Assembly: GCF_950295315.1 (NCBI RefSeq) | Contig: NC_080179.1 | Coordinates: 76,815,303 to 76,879,302 of the forward strand | DNA: 64,000 nt | Source: Erinaceus europaeus | Taxonomy: Eukaryota; Chordata; Mammalia; Eulipotyphla; Erinaceidae | Direction: 5' to 3' | Part shown: in pieces, positions 1 through 11,030 of the stretch | How the letters are laid out: every line of letters begins with the position of its first letter | How positions within the stretch are numbered: position 1 is the stretch's first letter | Made by a program: the position numbers and the translations under genes | The notes under the pieces: generated by a model | Databases searched by the model: none | Told to the model about the DNA's origin: nothing | Seen by the model: only the letters and a program-made list of their open reading frames with translations

Positions 1-254
1 TGCAACTGAAATATCTATATTAAACTCCACAGTGGTTATTCAAATATATATTTGAACAACTACTGACATATATATAATTTTAGAATTACAGAAAGTTAAG
101 AGTGAGTGGGGGTCTTGGAAACAATTTAGCCCAGTCTGTTTAAAAGATAAGGAAGTTGCAGGAGTGTCTTGAATTTGGTGTCACAGCTGAGCTATACCGG
201 TGGTTCTCGCTGCTCTGTCTGTCTTTCCCTTGACATTCAGTATGCCTCTGACAA
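1..254. other. AT-rich sequence, nothing recognised
   Basis: No exon, RNA gene or clear repeat seen. It ends at the target duplication of the SINE that follows. Confidence 0.5.
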
Positions 255-262
255 GGTCTTTT

Positions 263-265
<3 letters not shown>

Positions 266-310
<45 letters not shown>
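266..310. repeat. (AT)n microsatellite
   Basis: About 45 bp of uninterrupted AT at the tail of the adjacent SINE. Confidence 0.95.
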
Positions 311-312
<2 letters not shown>

Positions 313-643
313 CCTCCAGGGTTAACACTGTGACTTGGTGCCTGCACTATGAACCCACCCACTGCTCCTGGAGGCCATTTCCCCCATTTTGTTGACCTTG
401 TTGCACTTGTTGTTATTATTGTTGTAATCATAGCTGTTGTTGTTGGATAAGACAGTGAGAAATGGAGAGAGGAGGGGAAGACAGAGAGGGGGAGAGAAAG
501 ACAGACACCTGCAGACCTGCTGCACCGCCTGGGAAGCGACTCCCCTGCAGGTGGGGAGCCGGGGGCTCGAACCGGGATCCTTACGCCCATCTTTGTGCTT
601 TGCGCCACCTGCGCTTAACCTGCTGTGCTACCGCCGGACTCCT
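266..643 (-). mobile_element. tRNA-derived SINE (hedgehog ERI type), extended form, with (AT)n
   Basis: Minus-strand SINE. The tRNA-like head (box-B-like GGTTCGAGCCCCCGG on the minus strand, about 560-575) is at the right, followed leftwards by the body with its CTGCAGGTGTCTGTC block. A left extension (TGCCTCCAGGG...) is present only in some copies. An (AT)n run at 266-310 sits at the tail side. The insertion is bounded by a GGTCTTTTG duplication (about 256-263 and 644-652), supporting an L1-type insertion. Confidence 0.85.
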
Positions 644-1112
644 GGTCTTTTGAAATTTATATGATGAGACAGAATGCCAGGGAAGAAGAGAATATGAGAA
701 GTGGGTAAGATGTGTAAATAGTCCGTTCTTGGGGTATTTTTCGCTTAGAAGCTTAGAAGCTGCCCAAATCAGAAAATGAGACTTTCAGCCCTGGGCATCA
801 GCCTGGAGCTACGAGCTCAGCCGCATCTGTTTCACCCGAGGCTCAGCATCTCCCTTCAGAAGTTCATTCATGCATCAGGACTACCAGCAAGCGCTGCTTC
901 TCGGGAAAGGATGGGTCGAGAAGCATGACTTCCCTGCGAGAGTGTGCATTCACACCAGGGACATATTGTCGGCATAAAAAGACTAGAGTACGATGCTTTT
1001 GGCACAGTGAGAACTGCAGGCTAGACCTTGTCTTTCGAGTCACTGAGGTCTGTGACAACTGCAGAGAGCAGGGCTGGGTGGTGACTGACTGAGTAAAGAG
1101 CACATTTTACCA

Positions 1113-1362
1113 TGGTGTCTAACCCCTGTGTTCAAGCCTCTGGTCAGGTCCCCAATGGCAGGGAGAAACTTCATGAGTGGTGGAGCAGTGCTGCAGGTGT
1201 CTCCCTGTCTTTCTCTTTCTCCTTCTTTCTTTACCTTTCTCTGTCTCTTACCCTCTAGAAGAAAGGAAAAAATATATGGGGAAAATGTCCCCCATGGAGG
1301 GCGGAGTCATTAGGCACTGAGCCCCAGTGATAACCCTTATGCCCCCAGCTCCTCAAAATCAC
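1113..1362 (+). mobile_element. Old tRNA-derived SINE fragment
   Basis: The degenerate 'TTCAAGCC...CTGGTC...CCCC' head, the 'GAGTGGTGGAGCAG.GCTGCAGGTGTCTC' core and a CT-rich body match the GGCCAGGTGGTGGC-type hedgehog SINE. The 5' head is missing and the tail is degraded. Confidence 0.5.
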
Positions 1363-1599
1363 TGCAATGGGCTAATTCAGGTGGGTAAAGTCTGGCTAAG
1401 GATGGGATTCCTTTAGTTTCAGAGGGGTGAATTGATCAGGACTCCAAAACTGTTTATAAGTGATTAAAAGTAACACCGTTCACCTGGGTGTACTATCTGG
1501 ATCTCCTCATTTTAGGAGCCATAAAACTATACAGTTCAGCAAGGATTTCTGAAAAGGGCCCAAAAGATATTTCTTGGGAGGATGATGGCTTTTCCATTG

Positions 1600-1756
1600 T
1601 CAGGAAGCAGGCTCAAGACCAGCCTTCCCTGAACTGAAGGGAGCTCTGGTGCTGTGGTGTTTTCCCCCTTTCCTCTGTCTTTCTCTGTCTGAAAAAGTCA
1701 GTACAGAGTGCTGAAGCCACAGCAGCGATGACAGTAATGGTAACAACAATGACGAC
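1600..1756 (+). mobile_element. Old tRNA-derived SINE fragment
   Basis: The 'GAGCTCTGGTGCTGTGGTG...CTCTGTCTTTCTCTGTCTGAAAAAG' block matches the 3' body of a related SINE also seen at 51920-52050. Very diverged. Confidence 0.4.
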
Positions 1757-1927
1757 GTATTTCTATAGCATAAGAAAAGAGTAACACTGTCTGAAAGAGT
1801 CAGAGAAGAAAAAATATGTATTTAACTCAGCTCTGGTGCTTCAGGAAAGAAAATCTGGAGAGCTGCTGCTGATGTTATTTTCTCAGCCCGTAAGTCACGT
1901 TTTTCACTTTGGCTTTATTAGGGAAAT

Positions 1928-2160
1928 CACGATTGAAAAGGCACTTGCTGACACTTGGGTACAATCCTTTATGTCCCCGCTGGAGGTGTCTGCATAGCAC
2001 TCTGGTCACCAGCTGAAGTCCTTTGCTGTACAAGGAGCCCCCAGTGCCGTCACTTCCCCTCTCACGTCCTGGCTTTGCTGTGCCAGGCCTAGTCCACCTT
2101 GTCCAAGTGTCACTTTGTGCTTTCCATTTCTTTCCCTGTTCCTTAGGCTCTCGCTACAAG
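1928..2160 (-). mobile_element. Diverged L1 3'-end-like fragment
   Basis: It shares a scattered pattern with 42128-42310 ('TTGCTGACA..TGGGTACA...CCCC...GGTGTCTGC'). That segment resembles a reversed L1 3' UTR, because its 'TTTGGTGCAAT' block is the reverse of a block in the L1 3' end at 31531-32018. Confidence 0.3.
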
Positions 2161-2561
2161 TAGATAATCATTCAGTATTTGAAGAGTGTATTTTTGGAAG
2201 TCAAGGTCCTGAATAAAACAGAATGAGAAACAGTACCATACTCAAATGTCTAATTACAGCCAAGGTCTTACACTTGAGAAATTCCTGTTTTTAAAATAGA
2301 GTTCAATTTGTTTCAGAAAAAATAAACATGGTATACACTATACTTCTGTATTTTCAGGTGAAAAGAAGAATGGGAAAAGGAGAAAGGAATTATCTTCAAG
2401 AGAGAAAAATAAGGCCAGTTACCATATATTTTCCTTTCAAAATAAAATTCAATAGGAAAAATATGTAAATATCTACACAGTCATGACACAGAGAGTCTGC
2501 TATTCAAGAATTTCAAATCCAGACACGTTCTATTCATGAATATGGGAGTGAAACAAAAATC

Positions 2562-3090
2562 TAATTTTGATGATTTTGATGTGCAGAAAAAGGAACCCTG
2601 ATACACTGTTGGCGGAAATGCAAACTCGTGCAGAGCTGAAGGAAAACAAAATGGAGAGTCCTTAAGAAAATAAAAATGGAAGTGCATTATTTTCCAGCAA
2701 AAATTTCCTAGACATATGCCGAGAGGACATGAATGTGATTTGAACTATATAAGCACCCCTATGTTCATAGCTGTCTTCTTCACAGTAGCCAAAGTGTGGG
2801 AGCAGCCTCAGTGTCCAAGGATGGATGACTGGATAGATATATGATGGGGGTAGGTTTAATGTAACGCTGACTGGCACTCAAAGAAGATACGAATGTATCA
2901 TCTGAAACAACAGAGATGCAGCTGGATAGAGATAGAGCTCAGTGAAATAAGTAAAGAGCTGAAGGGCAAGTATGGTATGGTTTTGCACATCTGTGGAATG
3001 TAGATGGCCAAAGCAAATGAACTTGCAAAAACAATAGTAGTGAAGCTGCTTCTTGGGCTGTGTGAGGATTATGGTGGGTCTGTTACAAAA
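2562..3090 (+). mobile_element. L1 ORF2 C-terminal/3' fragment
   Basis: Recognisable L1 ORF2 end: 'GGAACCCTGATACACTGTTGG', a 'TGTTCATAGC...TTCACAGTAGCCAAA' block, 'CAGTGTCCAAGGATGGATGACTGGATA' and 'CTCAGTGAAATAAGTAA'. Frames are broken, so this is a decayed 5'-truncated copy with no function. Confidence 0.8.
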
Positions 3091-3102
3091 CCACACCCTT
3101 TG

Positions 3103-3376
3103 GAGTTGGGCGGTAGTGGGTTAAGCGCAGGTGGCGCAAAGCACAAGGACCGGCATAAGGATCCCGGTTCGAGCCCCCGGCTCCCCACCTGCAGGGGAGT
3201 CGCTTCACAGGCGGTGAAGCAGGTCTGCAGGTGTCTGTCTTTCTCTCCCCCTCTCTGTCTTCCCCTCCTCTCTCCATTTCTCTCGGTCCTATCCAACAAT
3301 GACGACAACAATAATAACTATAACAATAAAACAACAAGGACAACAAAAAGGGAATAAATAAATAAATAAATACTTA
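3103..3376 (+). mobile_element. Full-length ERI-type tRNA SINE
   Basis: Complete element: tRNA-like head (GTTAAGCGCAGGTGGC, then GGTTCGAGCCCCCGG), the GCTTCACAGGCGGTGAAGC palindromic core, a CT-rich body, an (ACAATAA)-rich segment and an AATAAATAAAT tail. It sits inside the preceding L1 fragment; imperfect flanks of the type 'ACC.CACACCCT' look like the target duplication. Confidence 0.92.
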
Positions 3377-3768
3377 AAAACAAACCTCACACCCTCCAAG
3401 CTCTGCTGTGTCCCCATATGTTTCCTGGCCACACCAATTCGTGCTGATCATTGTCACCGGAACAACTGCTGTGTTCTTATTTATAACCTATATACATCTG
3501 AGTCCTTTAGTAAGATCTCGCATAATGGTGTATCTCTGCGTGCGCTTTCTTAGTGATCAAACAGCTGTATTATAAAGTTACAGAAGGATTTAAAAGTTTT
3601 AGTGCTAATGCTGAAAACTATTATCCAAACATTGTGATTGTCCTCACTGCTGTCAAAGCTGGTGGATAAGAGATATAAAAAATGCTAATGAGAAAGCAAG
3701 TCTGGGTGAAGTAACATAATGAAGAGGGCATCACTGTGGCGGAATTCCTTGGACAAGTTCTGAGAGGC
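3377..3768. other. Intronic sequence, nothing recognised
   Basis: No coding potential with splice sites and no clear repeat apart from the L1 tail at the left edge. Confidence 0.4.
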
Positions 3769-3782
3769 AAAGAGAAGCATTT

Positions 3783-4064
3783 AAAAAAATATATTTATTT
3801 ATTCCCTTTTGTTGCCCTTGTTGTTTTTTATTGTTATAGTTGTTGTTGTTGACGTCGTTGTTGTGGGATAGGACAGACAGAAATGGAGAGAGGAGGGGAA
3901 GACAGAGAGGGGGAGAGAAAGACAGACACCTGCAGACCTGCTTCACCGCCTGGGAAGCGACTCCCCTGCAGGTGGGGAGCCGGGGGCTCGAACCGGGATC
4001 CTTATGCCGGTCCTTGCGCTTTGCGCCACCTGCGCTTAACCTGCTGCGCTACCGCCCGACTCCG
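3783..4064 (-). mobile_element. Full-length ERI-type tRNA SINE
   Basis: Reverse-oriented complete copy with a T-rich tail at the left. It is flanked by a perfect 14-bp target duplication AAAGAGAAGCATTT at 3769-3782 and 4065-4078, so it is a young L1-mobilised insertion. Confidence 0.95.
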
Positions 4065-4204
4065 AAAGAGAAGCATTTCATGGGCTTATAATTAATGATT
4101 AGGTGGAATCGACGTACAGTGCACAGCAGGGGTGGAGTTATCTGGCCGCATTAATTTTTCCATCACACACTTTTATATTCTCTGATTTGCTTGTGGCAAA
4201 CATC

Positions 4205-4325
4205 CAGCAGGCGTGTGGGTGAAACAGCGCAATTGGCTTGAGCACTGCTTTTCCATGTGTAGGACCCAGGCTTGATCCCAGCTTCAGTTCTGTGGTCTCT
4301 CTCTCTCTCTCTGTAAAAATAGGAA
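4205..4325 (+). mobile_element. Short tRNA SINE (GATCCCAGC type)
   Basis: 'GAGCACTG...CAGGCTTGATCCCAGC' followed by a CT repeat and an A-rich end resembles the 20563-20720 SINE family. Diverged. Confidence 0.45.
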
Positions 4326-4429
4326 ACATCAACTACACGCTAATTAAAACATACAGAAAAACCCAGACGATGGAAGCAGAGACTGTAGGTGGTGATTTCA
4401 GTCGCTGATGGAAAGCGTGGCACCTTTTG

Positions 4430-4807
4430 CATCTGGAAGGACACGCACTTCACCACGGAGCTCAGCAGGTTTGCCGAGACAGCAGCAGCTGGCCAAGCAG
4501 ACGTCGGGAGCAAACTGGGCAGCGTGGACAGGAGAAAGGGTGACGTGCACTGAAGGCTGCATGGGACAGCGCGCACGGTGACGGCGACCCGGGTGACAGT
4601 GCAGGGCGGACGTGACTTCTCAGCGGCCATTCAGAATGGGGGCTCCATGGGCACACTCAGGACACATCAGGCAGGAGTGTGTGGCTAAAAGCTCGTTAGA
4701 ACCAGAGCTGTCACTTCAGGACAAACGGGCTGAAGAACCAGAGGCTGGTGTCGTCATCCGTAAATGGGAGTCTGCAGTGCGCTGCAGGCAGGGCGGCAGG
4801 GCCCATC
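4430..4807. other. GC-rich unique sequence
   Basis: GC- and CpG-rich compared with its surroundings. I looked for exons on both strands and found no reading frame with splice sites that resembles a known protein. Confidence 0.4.
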
Positions 4808-4810
4808 AAG

Positions 4811-5505
4811 AGTGACTAACTTGGTTATGGAGATTGGGCGGTGGGAATTGTGTGGAGTTGTACCCCTCCTACCCTATGGTTTTGTTAATTAATCCTTTCT
4901 TAAATAAAAAAAAAAAAAAAGAGTGACTAACTTGGGTCCACCTGCAGGGCAGATGCCAGGCTCAGGGGGAAATAAAAACTAGTATAGCCACAGGCCCTGT
5001 GGAATATCACTAAAATATGCCTCCTAGCTGTCTACAAAATGGAGAACCCCCACACTCTTCATCTGCAATATTCCAGCCTTTGGGTTCATGATTGGTCAAC
5101 AGTTTGTTTGGCTTTGTATGTGAACTCTCTTTTCAGCCACCAGGTTCCAGATACCAGCATGGCGCTGACCAGAGTTCCCCAGACAGACAACTCCACCCAT
5201 GTGTCCTGGAGCTCCGCTTCCCCAGAGCCCTTCCCCGGTAGGGAAAGAGAGAGGCAGGCTGGGAGTATGGATCCACCTGTCAACGCCCATGGTCAGCTGG
5301 GAAGCAGTTACAGAAGCCAGACCTTCCACCTTCTGCATCCCACAGTGACCCTGGGTCCATACTCCCAGAGGGATAAAGAATAGGAAAGCTATCAGGGGAG
5401 GGGAGGGGATACGGAGTTCTGGTGGTGGGAACTGTGTGGAGCTGTACCCCTCTTATCCAGTGGTTTTCTCAATGTTTCCTTTTTATAAATAAATAAAAAT
5501 AAAAA
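4811..5505 (+). mobile_element. Unclassified poly(A) retroposon, 5'-truncated copy
   Basis: 3' part of the family described at 12185-14337: the 'GTCCACCTGCA..GCAGATG' segment, 'AACTCTTCATCTGCA.TATTCCAGCC', 'CCATACTCCCAGAGGGATAAAGAA', then the terminal 'GGTGGGAACTGTGTGGAGCTGTACCCC' and a TTTTTATAAATAAATAAAA tail. It is interrupted near its left end by a younger member of the same family (4825-4918). Confidence 0.75.
4825..4918 (+). mobile_element. Young 5'-truncated retroposon end with perfect TSD
   Basis: 94 bp: the terminal GGTGGGAATTGTGTGGAGTTG..CCCC segment of the retroposon family plus a poly(A) run. It is flanked by AAGAGTGACTAACTTGG at 4808-4824 and 4919-4935 (up to 17 bp, the first two A's ambiguous with the tail). 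The A tail, 5' truncation and long duplication are the mark of target-primed reverse transcription. Confidence 0.9.
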
Positions 5506-5713
5506 TAAGAATGGGTCTGATCTGATATCATGCAGCAAGGATGGCATAAGAGGATGGGAGGGGCTGTCACAGAGACAATGAATGCTGTTTTTTTTGTTTT
5601 GTTTTGTTTTACAGAAAAGACCTCCAGAACAGATGTGATAATCATAACACAAGGAGTACTCCGCACCCTCTTTTCTTGTATTTTTTTCTTTTCTTTTAAA
5701 AAGTGTCTCATTT

Positions 5714-5915
5714 GGGGCCAGGCACTAGTGCACCCGGCTAAGTGCACACACTACAGTGGGGAAGGACTGGAGTTCAAATCCCTGGTCCCCACCTGCAGGA
5801 GGAAAGTGGTAAAGCAGAGCGGAGGGGTCTCTCTCCCTCTCTATCTTCCCCTTCCCTCTCACTTTCTTCCCCTCTGTATCCAATAATACACGGATACTTC
5901 AATCACATTTATTTT
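5714..5915 (+). mobile_element. tRNA SINE, GGGGCCAGG type
   Basis: Head 'GGGGCCAGGCACTAGTGCACCCGGCTAAGTGC', box-B-like 'GAGTTCAAATCCCTGGTCCCC', CT-rich body and 'CCAATAATA' end, with moderate decay. Confidence 0.8.
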
Positions 5916-6187
5916 AAAACATCTTATTAGTTATTTCGGATAGAGACAGAGAAACCATGAAGGAAGAGGAGCTGGAGCAGGAGAGAGACACCCAGGGCAG
6001 TGCCCCACTTTCTTCATTCAGCCATCGTCCCTGCCAGTTTTCCAGCTGTGGCGGGGAGAAGCTGTGAAATGAATCCACTGCATTTCTTGTCTCCAGAACA
6101 GCGAACAAAAATAAATGTTTTATATCACATAATAAGAACAGATGAATAAATTTGCTTGAAGATATTGTTCCTCTGTCCTAAAAGATA

Positions 6188-6328
6188 TGGGTTTAAATCT
6201 TGCTTCTCACAATGCATTCGCTGTGGCCTTGAGCTGACATTTTAATATCTTTGGCACTCATTTTCCTCATCTGTAGAAAAGGTGATCACATCTGCTTCAT
6301 GAGATTATTTGAACAGAATGAGGTGAGA
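6188..6328 (+). mobile_element. MIR (ancient tRNA SINE)
   Basis: The 'GGGTTTAAATCTTGCTTCTC', 'GGCCTTGAGCTGACATTTTAA' and 'CTCATTTTCCTCATCTGTAGAAAA' series follows the MIR core and 3' consensus in order, with typical high divergence. Confidence 0.7.
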
Positions 6329-6329
6329 C

Positions 6330-7529
6330 TGGCTAGACACCAAGGGCTTAGAAACAGCTGCTCCTCCAAGTCTTCAACTTTTGTTTTAAAAATCTTTTGA
6401 GGTGACTGGAGGGCTCTTGCCTTGCCATGTGGGTGGCCCAGCACCACATGGCGTGCCCACCACAGTCCCAGGGGAGGCTCTCCCCACTCCTCTTCTCTGC
6501 TAGTTTGTCTCTCTAGCAATCACCCTATCTCATATACTACATATATATAGTCCGACAAAAAATGATAAAAGTCAGCCTGGAAAGGTGAAAACTTACATGT
6601 GCAAGGTCCCATTAATGTAAGTAAAGGGATCATTTCCTGTTTATAGCAAAAACTTAATGTGCATTGTTTCAAAGGAGGCTCTCTAGAATATATTGATTCA
6701 GCTTCAGCCTTAGATTTGACTTGACAAAATGAATTCAAACGTCCACCTTTTTGTGTATGTGAGGCTGTGACCTCCATATTCCTTTCAGACACAAAGACAG
6801 AGAGGGAGAGACACCACAGTAGCAGAGCTTCCTTTGACGACATGGCGCCTCTGCTGTGGTGTCAGGGCTGGAATATGAGCCAAGCTCATGAAAGGCATGT
6901 GTCCTATCTTCTCTGACAGTTACCTCTGAATCTCTAAACATATACTTTCTTTGACAACAGACATGGACATACAAACTGGCGCATCCCCCGCCCCCAAAGA
7001 ATTAAGGGAGCAAACACACGCTTTTGAAGAGTCCTCGGGTTCTGAACTAAACACACCTACAAGGGTCTGAAGACCCCAGAAAAAAAAGCAATAGGGTCTA
7101 AGAAGTGATCTCCAAGGACTGCCTTCTCTGGAACCACGCTCGGTCCCACACGTGCAGGCTCCTAGACCATGCTGAGGAGGTGTCAGGCAGGGCGCGCTGT
7201 TAGAATCACTCTTCTCTCTCAGGAAATCCTTGAATCTGACTCTGAAGAAGGGTGAACCTGCATGAGAACACTGAGGCCAGATGGCACCTTAAAGACATTT
7301 AGATGGTGGGAACTGTAAGATACATCCCCCAGTACTCAGTTGGTCAAGGCACCAAACTTCTTTTTCTATAAAGCATTCAAATCAGATGCCCTGCTAACCA
7401 CGAGAAGCAGATTGTTTATGTTTCTTCCACAGGAATCCCAGAAAAAAAAAAACAAAAACATCTGGACCCCTGCACACCCTGACATCACCCACTAGATGGC
7501 ACGACTACAGTGGCACACCCCCCCGAAAC
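6330..7529. other. Intronic sequence, little recognised
   Basis: A possible decayed SINE lies around 6398-6530. Otherwise there are no exons, RNA genes or clear repeats. Confidence 0.35.
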
Positions 7530-8395
7530 CCTAGATGTCACCTGACGTGATCTGAAGAACCTGATTCGCAGACTCCAAGGACAGAACCTTTTTACTGCCT
7601 GTCTGCCTTTCCTGCTTTTGCTTTGACCTGTCACGTTTTGGCGGTTCCAGCTCACAATCTACAGAAAAGCAGAATTCCAGAGGCTGACCTTCCTCATGCA
7701 GCATTTCATCCCCTGCCATTTCTCCCCCTAGTCGCCTACTTTGAACTGAGACTTCTATCGGACTTGCTGGTATACCCTTTGGACACTTTAGACAATTTTA
7801 CAGCAGCTTCTTTCCCTTCACGTTGCTGGTTTTTCATTGACTGACCCTGAGTAGTTCATAGACTTTACACACTGTTGCCCTGGGCATTAGATAAAAGGAA
7901 AGGGGGAGACGCTGGGAAATTGTGCCAATGCAGTCACATCTGCCATGTTGTCCCCTCAGGCTACTGCTAGTTCCTGTGAGAGTTGGGACATTCTCGGAGT
8001 GCCTGTTCTGCCATGTTGTGCCCTCAGGACATTGTCTATATCCCAGCGATATCTGGAGTGCTCTGGTTACTCCTCCCCCCTCCCATTCTCACGAGAGTTA
8101 TCATCCTATCCTGGAGTGCTATGATTACTCCTCCCCCTTCCCATTCTCGTGAAAGCTGCTCCTATAAAAACCCTTCGTTTTCCGCACCTCGCTCTCTTGC
8201 CGGCGCTCCACTCTGGTGTTCAGACGCAGGAAAGGTTACTGCGTGAGGCGGCCATTTTCTCTACCTCCACGTGGCCCAACTTGCTTCTCTAGCACCCAAC
8301 TCTGAGGTGCCAGCGCAAATAAAGATTTGTGCTTCCTCTTCACTCCGGACCCCCTCTCTCTCTCTTCTCTGCGGCCCGTGCACCACAACATCTGG
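7530..8395 (+). mobile_element. ERV 3' end: internal remnant, polypurine tract and LTR
   Basis: A purine-rich tract (AAAAGGAAAGGGGGAGACGC, 7893-7912) immediately precedes an LTR-like segment of about 480 bp from 7913. That segment has a CTATAAAAACCC promoter box near 8161, an AATAAAG signal near 8319 and a CA-ending boundary about 8394. The left part (7530-7892) has the base composition of a retroviral 3' internal region but no intact frame. Probably a class I ERV; no second LTR was found. Confidence 0.55.
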
Positions 8396-8616
8396 CTCTA
8401 CAACATCATGGTGTTAGTAAAGCAATTTAAAAAAAGGTGCTATCAGTAGATAGACATTTAAGGCGCCATAATCCTGGATTTTAAGGGTGTATGAACTTAA
8501 GTATCATAATAATTTGTGATATCTTTCTCCCCTTTAATTCTCTCATAATAAAATAATAATAAAATGTTTGGATATTTTCGTGAAAGAAGAAAAAAGACAT
8601 TTAAATACCTAAATAG

Positions 8617-8818
8617 GCCTGGGTGGTGGGCACCTGGTTAAGTTCACACATTTTGGTGCACAAGGACCCAGATTCAAGCCCCTGATCCCCACCGGCAGGG
8701 GGGAGGTTTCATGAGCGGTGAAGCAGGGCTGTAGGTGTCTCTGTGTCTCCCTCCCTCTCTATCTCCTCCTCCCTCTCAATTTCTTTGTCTCTACCCAATA
8801 ATAAAATAAATAAAGTAT
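8617..8818 (+). mobile_element. tRNA SINE, GGGGCCAGG type
   Basis: 'GGCCTGGGTGGTGGGCACCTGGTTAAG', 'GATTCAAGCCCCTGATCCCC', 'GAGCGGTGAAGCAGGGCTGTAGGTGTCTC', CT-rich body, 'CCAATAATAAAATAAATAAA' tail. Confidence 0.85.
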
Positions 8819-8925
8819 ATATTTTAAGTACTGCCTTTCAGTAATATCTGTGGCCTGTTGTTTCTGTGAGCCTTCAGACCCTCGGGCTTGGTTCTTAGCT
8901 GAGAGACACCAGCATTCTTGGTCCT

Positions 8926-9004
8926 GCCTGCCTGCCTACCTGCCTGCCTGCCTCCTGCCTCCTGCCTTCCTGCCTCCTGTCTTCCTGCCTCCTGCCTGCC
9001 TTTT
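8926..9004. repeat. CCTG/CTTC microsatellite
   Basis: (CCTG)n grading into CCTC/CTTC units, adjoining the T-rich tail of the next, reverse SINE. Confidence 0.9.
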
Positions 9005-9027
9005 TTTCCCCTTCCTTCCCTCTTTCC

Positions 9028-9200
9028 TTTGCCACCAGGGTTATTGTTGGGGTTCAGTGCCTGCACACTTCTATATAGCTTCCAGCAGCCATTCTTTTTA
9101 AAGGGGGGGGGAGAGAGAGAGAGATTTTAAGTATTGTTTCACTGCTTGTAGATGGAAACCTGGGACTTGAACCTAGGCCTTCTCTTATAGTAACATGTGT
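9028..9200 (-). mobile_element. tRNA SINE, reversed, with extension
   Basis: The 'GCCACCAGGGTTATTGTTGGGG' extension, a (GA)n run and 'GGACTTGAACCTAGG' (reversed box B) are in order. Body partly deleted. Confidence 0.6.
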
Positions 9201-9577
9201 AGTCTCCCGAGTAAGTCTCTGCCCTCTTCTCTGTCATGTCCCCTGCCATTTCCCTCTTCTTTAAACTATTTGTGTTTAGTCCGTTGTCAGAGTCAAGCTC
9301 TGGTCACAGTGAGAATGCAGACTGTCAATGCGCTGAGCACAGCCCTTCAAAGTCAAGTTGAAATCTCAGAGGATGAGTGTTCAAGGATGGGAGGGGAGTG
9401 TGGGGTTCCCTCAGCACTGGGGGTGTATGATGTGAGGAGGGAGTTGGGATCTGGGGCTGGCACCCAGGAGGTACAGGGCGCTATGGTGCAGTTAGGGCAG
9501 GCTTGCTCTGGAGGCTGGTTGTGGAATGGATCTCAAACACTTTCAGTGGCTGCTATGTCCTGAGCAATGATCCCCCC
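9201..9577. other. Intronic sequence, nothing recognised
   Basis: A moderately GC-rich stretch with no splice-flanked frame. Confidence 0.35.
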
Positions 9578-10722
9578 CACACACTCACACACAAACTCAC
9601 ACACACTCACACACACACTCACACACAAACTCACACACACTCACAAACACACTCACACACACACTCACACACACACACACACTCACACACACACATTCAC
9701 ACACACACTCACACATACACTCACTCACACACACACACACTCACACACACACACTCACTCACACACTCACTCACACACGTATACACACATATATATACAC
9801 ACACACACACTCATACACACTCACACACACACTCACACACACTCACACACACACTCACACACACACTCACACACGTATACACACATATATACACACACAC
9901 ACTCATACACACTCACACACAGTCACACACACTCACACATACACTCACTCACACACACAGACACACACACATATATACATACATACACACACACTCACAC
10001 ACACACTCACACACACACTCACACACACACTCTCACACACACTCACACACACACACTCACACATACACACACACACTCACACACACACACACTCACACAC
10101 ACACTCACTCACACACGTATACACACATATATACACACACACTCACACACACACTCACACACACACTCACACACTCACTCACACACGTATACACACACTC
10201 ATACACACTCACACACACAGTCACACACACTCACACACATAGTCACACACACTCACACACACACTCACACTCACTCACACACGTATACACACATATATAC
10301 ACACACTCATACACACTCACACACACTCACACACACATACTCACACAACACTCACACACACTCACACACACACACTCACACACACACTCACACACACACA
10401 CACACACTCACACACACTCACTCACACACACACACACTCACACACACACTCACACACACACACACACTCACACACACACTTACACACACTCACACTCACT
10501 CACAGACACACACTCACACACACATTCACACACACACTCACACACACACACTCACACACACACACTCATACACTCACACACACATATACACGCACATACA
10601 CACACACTCACACACTCACACACATATAGACACACATACACACACTCACACTCACACACACTCACACGCTCACACTCACACACACTCACACACATATATA
10701 CACACACACACACACACTCACA
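9578..10722. repeat. CA/CACT tandem array, about 1.1 kb
   Basis: Alternating ACACACTC and CACACA units with periodic CACGTATACACACATATATACACA blocks. These blocks recur several times at irregular spacing, so there is a higher-order repeat and not a plain (CA)n. Open frames reading His-Thr and Ser-His are a by-product of the repeat, not proteins. Confidence 0.97.
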
Positions 10723-10779
10723 GCCTACAGCCACCCGCCCACAGTCACCCAGGTGGTGATCCAACTGTAGCTTAGATAT

Positions 10780-11030
10780 CTGCCCTCTGGGGCCACATGA
10801 TGTCTCCCTGGAAGACGTCATCACTATGTCACTATGCGCAAAGACTCAAGTTCAAGTCCCTGGTCCACCTTGTACAGAATGACGGAAAAGGACTTAAGTT
10901 GGGTGTAAGAGGGCTTTTCAGACACCTATCATGGGGAGATAAGAAATTATACCCATGTGTCAACAACTACAATGTAATTCATTCATCTGTAATAAAGAGA
11001 AAGGAAACAAAACAAACAAAACCAAGCAAG
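10780..11030 (+). mobile_element. Unclassified retroposon-like segment
   Basis: A box-B-like 'CAAGTTCAAGTCCCTGGTCC' is followed by unique sequence and an A-rich (AAAC)n end after an AATAAAG signal. Possibly a SINE fused to an L1-like 3' end. Confidence 0.3.

Noticed and set aside
3103..3376. tRNA gene predicted from the A/B-box-like SINE heads
   Set aside because: Head sequences continue into SINE bodies, lack proper acceptor-stem pairing, and recur in many copies.
4430..4807. GC-rich stretch considered as a CpG island promoter or exon
   Set aside because: No TATA-type or exon signals, no recognised protein in six frames, and it lies in the gene's interior.
9578..10722. Array considered as a coding low-complexity protein or telomeric repeat
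   Set aside because: The unit is CA/CACT, not TTAGGG, and no exon context exists.
9503..10775. Open frames of about 400 codons rich in His-Thr-Ser
   Set aside because: They are translations of the CA/CACT array; every frame of such a repeat stays open. No start context, homology or non-repetitive part.
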